Shown piece by piece: positions 8,943-19,986 of a DNA stretch of 36,232 bases. The number at the start of each line of letters is the position of its first letter. The stretch's first letter is position 1. Where the stretch lies: the NCBI GenBank assembly GCA_913053655.1, contig CAJXFW010000008.1, positions 1 to 36,232 of the forward strand, written 5' to 3'. The notes beneath the pieces are model-generated. The model was not told the DNA's origin. It saw nothing but the letters and a program-made list of their open reading frames with translations, and searched no databases. Position numbers and translations under genes: made by a program. The DNA comes from an uncultured Thiogranum sp. (GTDB lineage Bacteria > Pseudomonadota > Gammaproteobacteria > DSM-19610).

Positions 8943-9382
8943 ATGAACTCCGAAACTTGAGTTATTACCCTGTCTTTGTTCGCTTGCGGAGGGGGTGGTG
9001 GAAACGGCGGTGGAGGTGTAGCGACACTCTCGCCGGCCGGTACCGGTACAGTCACCCTGCTGGTTACCGATGCACCCAACGATGATTTTGATGCCGTAAT
9101 CTCACTGTTATCAAGGCTGAGCTGCTGTCCGACAGTGGCAGCGTCACGCTGTTCAGTGGAGAAAAGACGTTTGATCTGTTGCAACTGGCCAACGTAACGG
9201 AAATATTTTCGGTTACACACATTGCTCCCGGAACCTATAACAGGATTCGCCTGACCCTGACCAAAGTGGAACTGGTCAAGAAGAATGTCTTCGGCGATTC
9301 CGATATCACCGGTTGCCTGAAGGCGGAGACCATCATTTACGAAGCTGAAGGGGCTACTATTCCTGTACAGCCACTGCCCTGA
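8943..9382 (+). pseudogene. Broken DUF4382 lipoprotein gene
   Basis: The region reads as a DUF4382 lipoprotein only if two lesions are repaired. The ATG at 8943 runs into a TGA after five codons (8958-8960). The same frame then gives a lipobox-like LFAC followed by a glycine-rich linker and VTLLVTDAPNDDFDAV. At about 9102-9103 the match jumps to another frame (a probable one-base deletion), continuing with VIKAELLSDSGSVTLFSG, LLQLANVTEIFSV, APGTYNRIRLTLTKVEL, and stopping at 9382. The usual C-terminal part of such proteins is missing. DUF4382 proteins are exported beta-sandwich lipoproteins of unknown function. A sequencing error could explain one lesion but not easily all of them. Confidence 0.65.
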
Positions 9383-9438
9383 TCAGGGTTTCCGTGCCGG
9401 ATGCCGATTGCTGCCCTTCCCGGGCGGTCGGCACCCGG

Positions 9439-10284
9439 TTACGGTGCTTCTTGTTTCCCGGTGTTTGCAAGAAATTCCAGTAGAAACTCCCGGTTTTTGC
9501 GGCTGTTGAATGTGGCGGTGTGCGGCCCGTTCGTTGTGAGAAAGGTTTTCGGTGGGCGTGCTGCCTGCATCAGTTCCTGGCCGAAGGCATAGGGTATGAC
9601 CGGGTCGTCCTTACTGTGAATCAGTAACAGCGGCACAGGCGAAATATCCCCAATATAGTCGACAGGGTCGTAGCCACGTATGACGCTCCAGGATACGGGG
9701 TACTGCAGCAGCCAGGTTAACCAGCTTTGTCCGGTGGCATAGCGAGCTATTGCGCTGTAGCGAGTGAATGCAGCATCGCTTATGATGGCGCTCAGGTTTT
9801 GTTTTGCCTGTGGATCGGTGGCTGCAAAATAGATGGCCATGCTTGCGCCCAGGCTCTGGCCCAGCAGGTAGACCGGTTTTTTAAGGTCGGCATTTCTGTT
9901 CAGGACAAACTGAAACCCGGTGCCTATATCCTGTAGCGCACCTGGCAGCGTGGCTTTGCCCTGCGAACTGCCAAAACCCCGGTAGTCAAGCAGGAAGACC
10001 TGGTAGCCGTAATCCGGCAGCCAGGCAACGTTATGGATGTGTGTGCTGATGTTTTCGGCGTTGCCGTGCAGGAAATAGACCGTACCGCGCAGCGGTGTCT
10101 TTGCCTTCAGCCACCAGCCGTGGATGGTGACGTTGTCCGTGGATTCGAGGTAGATATCCTCATAGTCGAGATTCAGCCTGTCCGGTGTTTGTACCATGGT
10201 CTTCTGTGGAAAGAAGAAAATCCCCGAGCAACCAGTGAGACCGTGCAGCATGAGAAAGGCGACTATGGCAGGCAGTATGCGCAT
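9439..10284 (-). CDS. Alpha/beta hydrolase lipoprotein
   Basis: A 281-residue predicted lipoprotein: a short N-terminal hydrophobic signal with lipobox LTGC (C19) followed by an alpha/beta hydrolase fold. The oxyanion region FLHGNAEN, the nucleophile elbow GQSLG (S144), the acid D227 in SKDDPVIP and the base H255 in NGPHTATF are all present, so a functional esterase or lipase-type triad is likely. It resembles the YfhR/BEM46-like serine hydrolases. The +2 residue of the mature protein is serine, which in enterobacteria favours outer-membrane sorting. Its start lies 3 bases after the stop of the DUF4105 gene, so the two are probably one transcript. Substrate unknown. Confidence 0.88.
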   Translation of the reverse strand: MRILPAIVAFLMLHGLTGCSGIFFFPQKTMVQTPDRLNLDYEDIYLESTDNVTIHGWWLKAKTPLRGTVYFLHGNAENISTHIHNVAWLPDYGYQVFLLDYRGFGSSQGKATLPGALQDIGTGFQFVLNRNADLKKPVYLLGQSLGASMAIYFAATDPQAKQNLSAIISDAAFTRYSAIARYATGQSWLTWLLQYPVSWSVIRGYDPVDYIGDISPVPLLLIHSKDDPVIPYAFGQELMQAARPPKTFLTTNGPHTATFNSRKNREFLLEFLANTGKQEAP

Positions 10285-10287
10285 GTT

Positions 10288-12180
10288 CTAGAAGAAGTGA
10301 TTATAGCTGAGGCCGACTTCATTGAAATCCCTGTCGTCATGCCATTCGCGTTTGAATTTGAGGCGCAACGCGTTATCGCGCGATAACACCAGGTTCTGGA
10401 TAAAGGAGAATTTCAGGCGGTATTCACCACCGGCGAACCGTTCAGCGTGGAACTCCGCACGGCCGGTGCCGATCTTGCCGTGGTAAAGACTACCTATTGC
10501 CGCGCCCAGCGCAGGCTCGATCCAGGTGCCAAACGTGGAGTTGGCTTCCAGGCGCCCGGTCAGTAGGGTGTAGACAGCTCCGTCGTCGAGCAGTGGCCAG
10601 GAATAACCGCCACCGCCGGAAATATGCGCGACCGGTCTGTCCTGATCATCCGAGTAGACGCGTTCAAGTCCACCGCGTATGCGCCAGGATATCGGTTTAA
10701 AGAAACGGCTGCGAGGGGTCAGGGAAAAGATGTCTGCGAAGTCAGCTTGTTGAACAACGACAGTGCCGGAAGAATTTTTACGGCGTAAAACAATGTTGGC
10801 AATATTGATCTGTGCGCCACGCAGATAACCCGACTCGTTGTCTTCCAGGCTGTGGTAGGACATCCTGAATCCCAGTTCGGTCCAGGCCTTGCCGCGTCTT
10901 TCCAGGGCGCCGAATGTCACGCGTTTGGAATGATGTCCACTTTCAGGCCTGACGGGTGCAGTGATTTCCTGTGCTTCCCCGGGTGGGTAACGATTTAGCA
11001 TGGCCAGTAAGCGGTAGCTTTTCTTCGCAACCAGTGGGTCACGCACCTTGCGGTTCTGGCGCAGACGCAGCAGCTTGTAGGTAGTCTCCAGTAATAGCTT
11101 TTGCCGTGCGGCAGGGATGGACTGAAAGTCCGGGTTATGTTCATCGATGGGCTGGTCGAGCAGTTTCTCCAGCCGTGCGTAATCATCCTCGGGCAGTTCC
11201 TCTATCATCTGTTTTACGATAGTTTGCTGTGACGGGCGGAAAAAGGCTCCCTCCACAAAGCCGGTACGTTCCACTGCGCGTACAGTATCTACCGGTATGG
11301 CGGTAAGCACGAATTCATCGGTCAGCTCGACGCCGGGTCTGGCGACCTCGAGCAGTTCCAGTAACCGGTAGGAACAGTTTTCGGTGAAGAAATAATAGTC
11401 GAAATTGATCTCTTTCAGTTCCCACAGGTGGGTCACCATAGTCTCGACTTCGGCGGGTTGCAGGTTCAGTTTATACTCCCAGATGTCGCGCTTCTCGATC
11501 TGGTTGTATTCCTGGATTTTTTTAAAATAGGGTGTCACGATAAACTGCCCCGGGTAGCCGCCCGTCAGTCCTTTCCAGGCGTAGGACATGGAATTGTCGC
11601 CGTCGGTAATATTTGCCCCGAAATTCACCGCATAGGAGAGCCAGTCGGACCAGTTTTCGTCATCGGCGGGGTCCAGGCGCAGCAGGGTGTGACCGAACAT
11701 GGATGACGGACTGTTGAGCTGGTAGGTGGGAAACACCATGGTAACGCTCTCGGCGTGGATCAGCCTCCGCCACTTGGCGTAGTCGCTGCAATTGACGGCA
11801 GGCAGTCGCCCGGTATCGATTTTCAGGTGTTTTGCGAGCCAGTTAAAGCGTGCTGGAAAGCGGCACAGCGCGTGCTCGTTACCGGTGGTCTGTGTGGTGA
11901 AAAAGGCTGCCAGGGTTGCGTTGAGCTCGTGCTGCGGGCTGGTCTTGCCATCAGGCGCATAGAAGAAGTGTGCATCATCGACCGAGCTTGTAAAACCTTT
12001 CTGCACAAGGCCCGAGGCCCGGTAGTGTCCCAGGTTCATCCATTCCTGATTGCGCCACAGCACTTTATCAGCTGCACGCTCTTGCAGCTCTTCTATATAG
12101 GATGTTTGATTTGTGTCAGCTGTTACTGTTGTAGAGAATGTCCAGATTAGCAACGGCAGGATAGTTGAGGGCGGGCGCAT
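10288..12180 (-). CDS. DUF4105 (Lnb-like) protein with C-terminal barrel-like domain
   Basis: A 630-residue exported protein with an N-terminal signal (cleavage probably after TVTA, near residue 21). The central part carries the DUF4105 motif pair: SSMFGHTLLRL with H164 and FFTENCSYRLLELL with C269. This family includes the lipoprotein N-acyltransferase Lnb of some Gram-positive bacteria, where a Cys/His pair is catalytic. The C-terminal roughly 220 residues have alternating beta-strand character and end in NHFF, with the terminal phenylalanine typical of outer-membrane beta-barrels. It begins just downstream of the DUF3015 terminator and is followed closely by the hydrolase lipoprotein. Function in Gram-negative bacteria is unknown; an acyltransferase or protease role is inference. 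Confidence 0.84.
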   Translation of the reverse strand: MRPPSTILPLLIWTFSTTVTADTNQTSYIEELQERAADKVLWRNQEWMNLGHYRASGLVQKGFTSSVDDAHFFYAPDGKTSPQHELNATLAAFFTTQTTGNEHALCRFPARFNWLAKHLKIDTGRLPAVNCSDYAKWRRLIHAESVTMVFPTYQLNSPSSMFGHTLLRLDPADDENWSDWLSYAVNFGANITDGDNSMSYAWKGLTGGYPGQFIVTPYFKKIQEYNQIEKRDIWEYKLNLQPAEVETMVTHLWELKEINFDYYFFTENCSYRLLELLEVARPGVELTDEFVLTAIPVDTVRAVERTGFVEGAFFRPSQQTIVKQMIEELPEDDYARLEKLLDQPIDEHNPDFQSIPAARQKLLLETTYKLLRLRQNRKVRDPLVAKKSYRLLAMLNRYPPGEAQEITAPVRPESGHHSKRVTFGALERRGKAWTELGFRMSYHSLEDNESGYLRGAQINIANIVLRRKNSSGTVVVQQADFADIFSLTPRSRFFKPISWRIRGGLERVYSDDQDRPVAHISGGGGYSWPLLDDGAVYTLLTGRLEANSTFGTWIEPALGAAIGSLYHGKIGTGRAEFHAERFAGGEYRLKFSFIQNLVLSRDNALRLKFKREWHDDRDFNEVGLSYNHFF

Positions 12181-12189
12181 ATCGGTATA

Positions 12190-12222
12190 AAAAATGCCCT
12201 GTATCCGGGGATGATACAGGGC
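12190..12222 (-). terminator. Rho-independent terminator after the DUF3015 gene
   Basis: On the minus strand a 10-base perfect stem (GCCCTGTATC / GATACAGGGC) with a 7-base loop is followed by ATTTTTTATA. It sits 28 bases after the stop of the DUF3015 gene and just before the DUF4105 start, so it separates the two transcription units. Confidence 0.85.
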
Positions 12223-12250
12223 ACCTTTGTGACGTTTTAAATGGACAGAA

Positions 12251-12733
12251 CTAGACTGCGTACTTTGCCAGACGCGGATCGCTTTTCATAACTGTGTTTA
12301 CTGCAGTCAGAGCCTGTTCCGCCGTCACATCTTCATTGGGGAAAATGGTGGTGAAGTTTTCATGCATCACCTGGGAAAAAGTTGTACGGTCTTGCTGCTC
12401 AACACCGATCATTACGGCTACGGCATTCAGTGCGTCTCCATGTCCACGGGCCACATCCTCGGAAAATTCATCCATAATTTCTGCTGCGCTGGCCATGGAA
12501 TCACCGCCATAGGTCAGTGTTCCGCCTGTCGAACAGCCGTTGGTGCCACTGGTCATGCCAAACGTTTTGTTGCCGGATGTACCGTTGGTGGTACTGGCCA
12601 GGAAATGAGGGCCGCCTCCAGTCTGGCCTTCAAACAGCATGTTGCCCCAGCCGCAATCCGGTCCACCGGGGGCCTCAGCAAAAGCAGCTGACGATGCGAT
12701 CAGTAGAACAGTTCCTGCAAAAATTCTCTTCAT
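12251..12733 (-). CDS. DUF3015 exported protein
   Basis: A 160-residue secreted protein with a clear signal peptide (MKRIFAGTVLLIASSAAFA, cleavage after AFA) and the hallmark DUF3015 opening CGWGNMLFEGQTGGGPH, then ASTTNGTSGNKTFGMTSGTNGC. The two cysteines may form a disulfide in the periplasm. A strong GAGGAG ribosome binding site precedes the ATG at 12733, and a terminator follows, so it is probably a well expressed single gene. Family function is unknown. Confidence 0.9.
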   Translation of the reverse strand: MKRIFAGTVLLIASSAAFAEAPGGPDCGWGNMLFEGQTGGGPHFLASTTNGTSGNKTFGMTSGTNGCSTGGTLTYGGDSMASAAEIMDEFSEDVARGHGDALNAVAVMIGVEQQDRTTFSQVMHENFTTIFPNEDVTAEQALTAVNTVMKSDPRLAKYAV

Positions 12734-12902
12734 CCGTAAATCTCCTCGAGGTTAAAATAACGGTGGCCACTCATGAATAGCCAACTTTGATGGTATAACG
12801 ATCATCAACAGTGGGCAACTGGAGAAATATGCATGCGCCGGGAATAACGCTGGCTGACATTTGTCTTACTGTGGCAGAATCAGACGTAGTCTGAGCAGGC
12901 GC

Positions 12903-13769
12903 ATGGGGCAGAGTATGAGTGACAGTGATCGCGATGTGTCGTCTTCTACATCAGCATCGGGTTCCGGTACGACCCGACTTGTAATCAATGGGCAACGCCT
13001 GCCCGGAAGAATCTTTGTCTTTTGCCTGGTGATCGAACTCTCCTTTGTCCTGCTTGATGCGGTCGTGAATTATGGAGAGCTTACCAGGCTTGGTCCGATT
13101 CGGCGTTTGTTCAATATTACTCGCGAAGATGGCCTGGCTACCTGGTTCATGGTTGCCCAGACTTTTGTGGCGGCTCTTGTCCTGTGGTTAATCTTTCTGG
13201 TTTATCGCAGTCGCTGTTACGGGAGAGGGAAGGTCATTGCGTGGGGGTTTCTGGCAGGGTTCTTTACCTATATGTCAGCGGATGACGGGGCAAAAATCCA
13301 CGAGCGAATGGGTTCGGTATTTTCGGAGCTGCATTCGTCTGCTGGATCAGTTCCTTCCGGTGACCTGCCCGGGCGGTTGCAGGCGATATTTCCCAGCTAT
13401 GACTGGCAGCTGGTCGCGCTGCCTCTGCTGGCTGGTGCCGGTCTGTTCATGCTGATCTTCCTGCTGCACGAGTTAGGTGACCGGAAAGGGCGGGTGCTGC
13501 TGTTGCTTGCAGTGGGTTTTATGACTATTGCGGTCGGACTCGATTTTATCGAAGGACTGGACGATTCCCATGCCTGGAATATACAGGTCGGGATAAGAGA
13601 AGCTTTTGATCTCAGCAAATATACCGTCCGGCATTTCGCCAAATCGCTGGAAGAATTCCTGGAGATGGTGGCTATTTCGCTGTTGCTGGTGTTGTTTGTC
13701 CGCCATTTGATACGGGTAGTTGAGTCGTATCTGGTCGTTGATTTCCGCGGCCGGAAGGCGCCGGAATGA
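12903..13769 (+). CDS. Uncharacterised six-helix membrane protein
   Basis: An inner-membrane protein of about 288 residues with six hydrophobic stretches, for example IFVFCLVIELSFVLLDAVV, WFMVAQTFVAALVLWLIFLV, and VLLLLAVGFMTIAVGLDFI. Acidic and histidine residues lie inside or beside the helices in three motifs: SADDGAKIHERMG, LDFIEGL and KSLEEFLEMVAI. These look like a conserved polar core, perhaps a metal or cofactor site, but I recognise no named family. Starts at ATG 12903 or ATG 12915 are possible; a TTG at 12861 would add residues not supported by a ribosome binding site. It converges with the zinc-ribbon gene 13 bases downstream. Confidence 0.75.
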   Translation: MGQSMSDSDRDVSSSTSASGSGTTRLVINGQRLPGRIFVFCLVIELSFVLLDAVVNYGELTRLGPIRRLFNITREDGLATWFMVAQTFVAALVLWLIFLVYRSRCYGRGKVIAWGFLAGFFTYMSADDGAKIHERMGSVFSELHSSAGSVPSGDLPGRLQAIFPSYDWQLVALPLLAGAGLFMLIFLLHELGDRKGRVLLLLAVGFMTIAVGLDFIEGLDDSHAWNIQVGIREAFDLSKYTVRHFAKSLEEFLEMVAISLLLVLFVRHLIRVVESYLVVDFRGRKAPE

Positions 13770-13782
13770 AACCTGTCTACAT

Positions 13783-14310
13783 TTATCCCGACTTTCCGGT
13801 TTCCACCGGCCAGCGTCGAAAGGTCCCGTTACCGCATTTCGGGCAGTCGGGAATGCGCACCGTATGGTGAAAGTGCAGCGACTCATTGCACGATGAACAA
13901 TACAACGTGCCGGGACCGGTGACTTCGCCGCTGTGATAGGGCGGGTCCTTGTCGAGTTCTTCTTGCAGCTCCAGCCACTCGATTGCTGTTCGATCGGCGA
14001 CCAGGCTGAAAAGCTCCAGCAGGCGATCCTCGATTCGGTCGATATCAAAGCGCAGCCAGTCGCCCAGTTCGTGGCTGGTTTCAGCCAGGTGTTGACCGGC
14101 ATCCTGAACGTCCCGTTTCAGGTAGTAGGCGACTTTTTCGGCCTCATCGTGGGTCAGTTCTTCAAGCTCTACCGCGGTCTCCCGGGCCTTATCGACACTG
14201 TGTCGAATGCTGGGCAGGGCTTTTGACCCGGCTTCTTCCAGCGCAAGGCGAATGCGCTCCATCATCTGGTTGTAGGCCTGCACGAGTTTGTCAGTAGCGG
14301 GGCTGGTCAT
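13783..14310 (-). CDS. ybeL: Zinc-ribbon protein of the YbeL/DUF1451 family
   Basis: A 175-residue protein with a long charged helical N-terminal region (about 1-125, probable coiled coil) and a C-terminal zinc ribbon formed by CSSC and CPKC separated by about 17 residues. This is the DUF1451/YbeL family, whose function is not known. The start is the ATG at 14310, preceded by GGGAG; the frame stays open further upstream into the leuS start region without domain support. It is divergent from leuS, the same arrangement as ybeL-leuS in E. coli. Confidence 0.87.
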   Translation of the reverse strand: MTSPATDKLVQAYNQMMERIRLALEEAGSKALPSIRHSVDKARETAVELEELTHDEAEKVAYYLKRDVQDAGQHLAETSHELGDWLRFDIDRIEDRLLELFSLVADRTAIEWLELQEELDKDPPYHSGEVTGPGTLYCSSCNESLHFHHTVRIPDCPKCGNGTFRRWPVETGKSG

Positions 14311-14373
14311 GGCATTCTCCCGAATTTGTGGTGTGCTACCCGTAAGTTTAGATGCTTTAGGTGCCTCTGTGTA

Positions 14374-14403
14374 TTGTTCGTCCGGCACGCGGTACGGTAT
14401 TCT
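14374..14403 (+). promoter_or_regulatory. Candidate sigma-70 promoter for leuS
   Basis: TTGTTC (14374-14379) and TATTCT (14398-14403) are separated by 18 bases. A transcript would begin near 14410, which favours translation from the ATG at 14436 rather than 14418. Called by eye from hexamer similarity only. Confidence 0.35.
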
Positions 14404-14414
14404 TCGCGCTTTGA

Positions 14415-16892
<2,478 letters not shown>

Positions 16893-16908
16893 ACACGAAA
16901 GGACAGCT

Positions 16909-17532
16909 ATGACATTTAAGAAAGGTCTGATTAACCCGTCATGCCGGCGAAGGCCGGCATCCAATGCATTGAATCTCCTGGATTCCGGCCTTCGCCGGAA
17001 TGACGAAAGACGAATTAATCAGGACTTCCTTAACAGGTGCTGTAACACTTTCGCCATGCTGCTGTTGTTGACGAGTTTATCCGCCTGTGGTTTTAAACTA
17101 CGCGGCGATGTCGAATTGCCGCAGATTTTGCAGGAGACTTACATTGAATCGAAAAATCCGTTTACCGGCATGGCGCGCGCATTGCGTACTGAGCTGGAAG
17201 GCGCCGGCGCCAGGATAGTTGAAAGCAGCAAACAGGCCACAGCCGTGCTGAGAATCGTCAACGAAAAATCGGTGAATCGCATACTTTCGGTGGGTAGTAC
17301 CGGTAAGGCCAGTGAATACGAATTGTTCGATTCAGTTACCTTCGAACTCACTGACCATAAAGGCAAGGCACTGATAAGTCCCCAGAATCTGAGTATGATT
17401 CGTGATCTGGTTTTTGATGAAAACGAGTTGCTGGGCAAGGTCGCGGAGGCCGAGCAGCTGCATATAAAGATGCGCCGCAGTCTTGCCCGGCAGGTTTTTA
17501 CCCATATTAATGTAGAGCTCAAACGCCAATGA
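16909..17532 (+). CDS. lptE: LPS-assembly lipoprotein LptE with repeat-extended N terminus
   Basis: LptE is the outer-membrane lipoprotein plug of the LptD translocon that inserts lipopolysaccharide. The lipobox LSAC followed by GFKLRGDVELP marks the mature start; the mature part of about 145 residues shows the family pattern. The start is the ATG at 16909 with an AAAGGA site, 16 bases after leuS. Between this start and the hydrophobic core MLLLLTSLSAC the frame reads through a palindromic repeat (16927-17022) encoding an arginine-rich segment, so the signal peptide has an unusually long n-region of nearly 50 residues. An internal ATG at 17056 would leave only ten residues before the cysteine. 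The stop overlaps holA by 4 bases. Confidence 0.88.
   Translation: MTFKKGLINPSCRRRPASNALNLLDSGLRRNDERRINQDFLNRCCNTFAMLLLLTSLSACGFKLRGDVELPQILQETYIESKNPFTGMARALRTELEGAGARIVESSKQATAVLRIVNEKSVNRILSVGSTGKASEYELFDSVTFELTDHKGKALISPQNLSMIRDLVFDENELLGKVAEAEQLHIKMRRSLARQVFTHINVELKRQ
16927..17022. repeat. Palindromic dispersed repeat inside the lptE 5' coding region
   Basis: Two 27-base arms (16937-16963 and 16979-17005) are inverted repeats at 25 of 27 positions around a 15-base spacer, and an outer 8-base pair CTGATTAA / TTAATCAG (16927-16934, 17015-17022) extends the palindrome. The arms contain the motif CCGGCGAAGGCCGG, common in dispersed repeats of many proteobacteria. It keeps the lptE frame open on the plus strand. 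Confidence 0.8.
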
Positions 17533-18557
17533 CGCAACTGCGCGCCGATCAGTTGAGCGCCCATCTCGGCTCCGAACTGGCACCGGTATATTTTATCCAC
17601 GGTGATGAGACCCTGCTGGTTGATGAATGTGCGGATGCAGTGCGTGTGGCAACGCGCGAGCAGGGATACAGTGATCGTCAGGTTTTTACCGTCGACCCCG
17701 GTTTTGACTGGCAGAGTCTGTTAGCCGCCGGCGACAGTCTGTCGCTGTTTTCCGAACGTCGTGTTCTCGAATTACGACTGCCGACCGGTAAGCCGGGCAG
17801 GGAGGGCGCAAAAGTATTATGCGAGTATGTTGAGCGGCCGCCTGAAGATACCGTGTTGCTGATTATCTCCGCAAAACTTGAACCCGCCGCCCGCAAAAGC
17901 AAATGGGTACAGGCGTTGGACCGGGCAGGGGTCAGTGTTGCGATCTGGCCGGTTGCTGTTGCCCAGCTGCCTGCCTGGATAGAGCAGCGCATGCGAGCGC
18001 ATGATATGCAGCCCGGTCGGGATGCGTTGCGGTTGATCGCCGAGCGCGTAGAGGGCAACCTGCTGGCTGCAGCCCAGGAAATAGAAAAACTCTATTTGCT
18101 GAACGGGCCGGGGCCGCTGGAGCTGGAGACGGTCACGGAGCTGGTCACCGACAGTGCCCGCTACGATATTTTTGGCCTGGTGGATGCGGCACTGGCAGGT
18201 GATGCACCGCACGTCCAGCGAATTCTGACCGGGCTGCGGGGCGAAGGCGTCGAGCCGGTGCTGGTGCTGTGGGCGCTGAGCCGCGAAATACGCATGCTCG
18301 CCGGTATTGCCCGGGAGCTGCAAGGTGGTGTGACGCTGGCCCGGGCGCTGGCATCGCGGCGCGTGTGGGATAAACGCAAACCCCTGATCGGCAGTGCTTT
18401 AAAGCGTATTCGCGGGCGTCAGTGGTGGACCCTGCTGCAGCGTTGTGCCGGCCTTGACCGGGTCATTAAGGGGCGTGCACCGGGCAGTGCCTGGGATGAG
18501 CTGTTACAATTGACGCTACGGCTTGCCGGTGTGGCGCCGTTACGAAATTCCGCCTGA
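17529..18557 (+). CDS. holA: DNA polymerase III delta subunit
   Basis: The delta subunit of the clamp loader, 342 residues, which opens the beta clamp ring. Features typical of HolA are the opening YFIHGDETLLVDECADAVR, SLFSERRVLELRLPTGKPG, a non-functional AAA+ fold, and the C-terminal collar segment including SREIRMLAGIARELQGG and VWDKRKPLIGSALKR. Length matches E. coli HolA (343 residues). It overlaps lptE by 4 bases (ATGA), the standard lptE-holA coupling in gammaproteobacteria, and is followed by a repeat before proA. Confidence 0.95.
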   Translation: MTQLRADQLSAHLGSELAPVYFIHGDETLLVDECADAVRVATREQGYSDRQVFTVDPGFDWQSLLAAGDSLSLFSERRVLELRLPTGKPGREGAKVLCEYVERPPEDTVLLIISAKLEPAARKSKWVQALDRAGVSVAIWPVAVAQLPAWIEQRMRAHDMQPGRDALRLIAERVEGNLLAAAQEIEKLYLLNGPGPLELETVTELVTDSARYDIFGLVDAALAGDAPHVQRILTGLRGEGVEPVLVLWALSREIRMLAGIARELQGGVTLARALASRRVWDKRKPLIGSALKRIRGRQWWTLLQRCAGLDRVIKGRAPGSAWDELLQLTLRLAGVAPLRNSA

Positions 18558-18570
18558 AACGAAGATATTT

Positions 18571-18660
18571 TTCTCGCAGAGGCGCAAAGACGCCAAGTAA
18601 GAAATTTAGTATGCTTTACCAACAATTAAGTTAGCAACTTTGCGTCTTGGCGAGAGTTAT
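18571..18660. repeat. Imperfect inverted repeat between holA and proA
   Basis: The segments TCTCGCAGAGGCGCAAAGAC (18573-18592) and CTTTGCGTCTTGGCGAGA (18638-18655) are imperfect inverted copies. This GCAAAGACGC-type motif recurs as a dispersed element in many bacterial genomes. It fills the only gap between holA and proA and may carry the proA leader. Confidence 0.6.
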
Positions 18661-18689
18661 TCTTTCTGTATGGACACGAGTTAAGTGTG

Positions 18690-19973
18690 ATGAGCAAAAC
18701 AGCAGAATCCTTAAATTTTGACGTCCCCCGCTACATGCTGGAGCTGGGGCAGCGTGCGCGCACCGCTGCGCGGCTCGTTGGACGCGCAGAAAGCGGGGCA
18801 AAGAATGCAGCACTGCACGCGATCGCTGACGCCATACAGGCTGACAAGGCACACCTGGAAGCTGAAAACCGCAAAGATCTGGAAGCCGGAAAACAGCATG
18901 GCCTGGACGCCGCATTGCTCGACCGTCTCGAATTGACTGACGCGCGCATTGTCGGCATGGCCGAAGGTCTGCGTCAAATAGCAGCACTGGCCGATCCGGT
19001 GGGTTCCATCAGCGATATGGACTACCGACCCTCGGGTATCCAGGTCGGGCGTATGCGCGTACCACTGGGTGTCATTGGCATTATCTACGAATCGCGTCCC
19101 AACGTAACGGCAGATGCAGCGGCATTGTGCCTCAAGTCCGGTAATGCCTGTATCCTGCGTGGCGGATCGGAAGCTTTGCATTCCAATCAGGCGGTAGCAC
19201 GCTGCATAGAACGGGGCCTTGAACAGGCTGGTCTGCCGGCGACTGCCGTGCAGGTAGTTGCAACCACGGACCGGTCGGCTGTCGGTGAGTTGCTGCGACT
19301 GGAAGGATACGTCGACGTTATTGTACCAAGAGGTGGCAAGGGTCTGATCGAGCGCGTAACCGCAGAATCCCGCATCCCGGTTATCAAACACCTGCACGGT
19401 GTCTGCCATACCTATATTGATGACCAGGCTGATATCGACAAGGCAATAAAGGTTGCATTTAACGCCAAAACCCAGCGCTATGGGACCTGCAATACCATGG
19501 AAACCCTGCTGGTCGCCGCGGGTATTGCCGAGCGTGTCCTGCCGATACTCGGCAGGATGTACCAGGACGAAGGCGTGGAATTGCGCGGTTGTGAACGTAC
19601 GCAAAAAATTCTTGAGGGTATCAAGGCCGCACAGGATGCCGACTGGGACGAGGAATACCTGGCACCGATTCTGTCGCTGCGTATTGTCGATGACCTGGAC
19701 GCCGCCATGGACCATATCGATAAACATGGATCACAGCATACCGATGTAATCGTAACCGAGAACATCACGCGCGCACGTCGCTTCCTGCGCGAAGTGGATT
19801 CCAGTTCGGTTATGGTCAATGCCTCGTCCCGCTTTGCCGACGGTTTCGAGTACGGTCTCGGTGCCGAAATCGGTATCAGTACCGACAAGCTGCACGCGCG
19901 CGGCCCGGTTGGCCTGGAAGGCCTGACATCGTTGAAGTTCATCGTGCTCGGCGACGGGCATATCAGGCAGTAA
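18690..19973 (+). CDS. proA: Gamma-glutamyl phosphate reductase
   Basis: ProA reduces gamma-glutamyl phosphate to glutamate semialdehyde with NADPH in proline synthesis. About 427 residues, near the usual 417. Family motifs include [28 protein letters not shown], the region [12 protein letters not shown], the catalytic cysteine in [11 protein letters not shown], and a C-terminal [18 protein letters not shown]. The start is the ATG at 18690, with an adjacent GTG at 18687; no strong ribosome binding site is visible. It begins the run proA-nadD-rsfS-rlmH-maf-rng. proB is not in the window. Confidence 0.96.
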   Translation: MSKTAESLNFDVPRYMLELGQRARTAARLVGRAESGAKNAALHAIADAIQADKAHLEAENRKDLEAGKQHGLDAALLDRLELTDARIVGMAEGLRQIAALADPVGSISDMDYRPSGIQVGRMRVPLGVIGIIYESRPNVTADAAALCLKSGNACILRGGSEALHSNQAVARCIERGLEQAGLPATAVQVVATTDRSAVGELLRLEGYVDVIVPRGGKGLIERVTAESRIPVIKHLHGVCHTYIDDQADIDKAIKVAFNAKTQRYGTCNTMETLLVAAGIAERVLPILGRMYQDEGVELRGCERTQKILEGIKAAQDADWDEEYLAPILSLRIVDDLDAAMDHIDKHGSQHTDVIVTENITRARRFLREVDSSSVMVNASSRFADGFEYGLGAEIGISTDKLHARGPVGLEGLTSLKFIVLGDGHIRQ

Positions 19974-19986
19974 TTTTTAAAAACAC

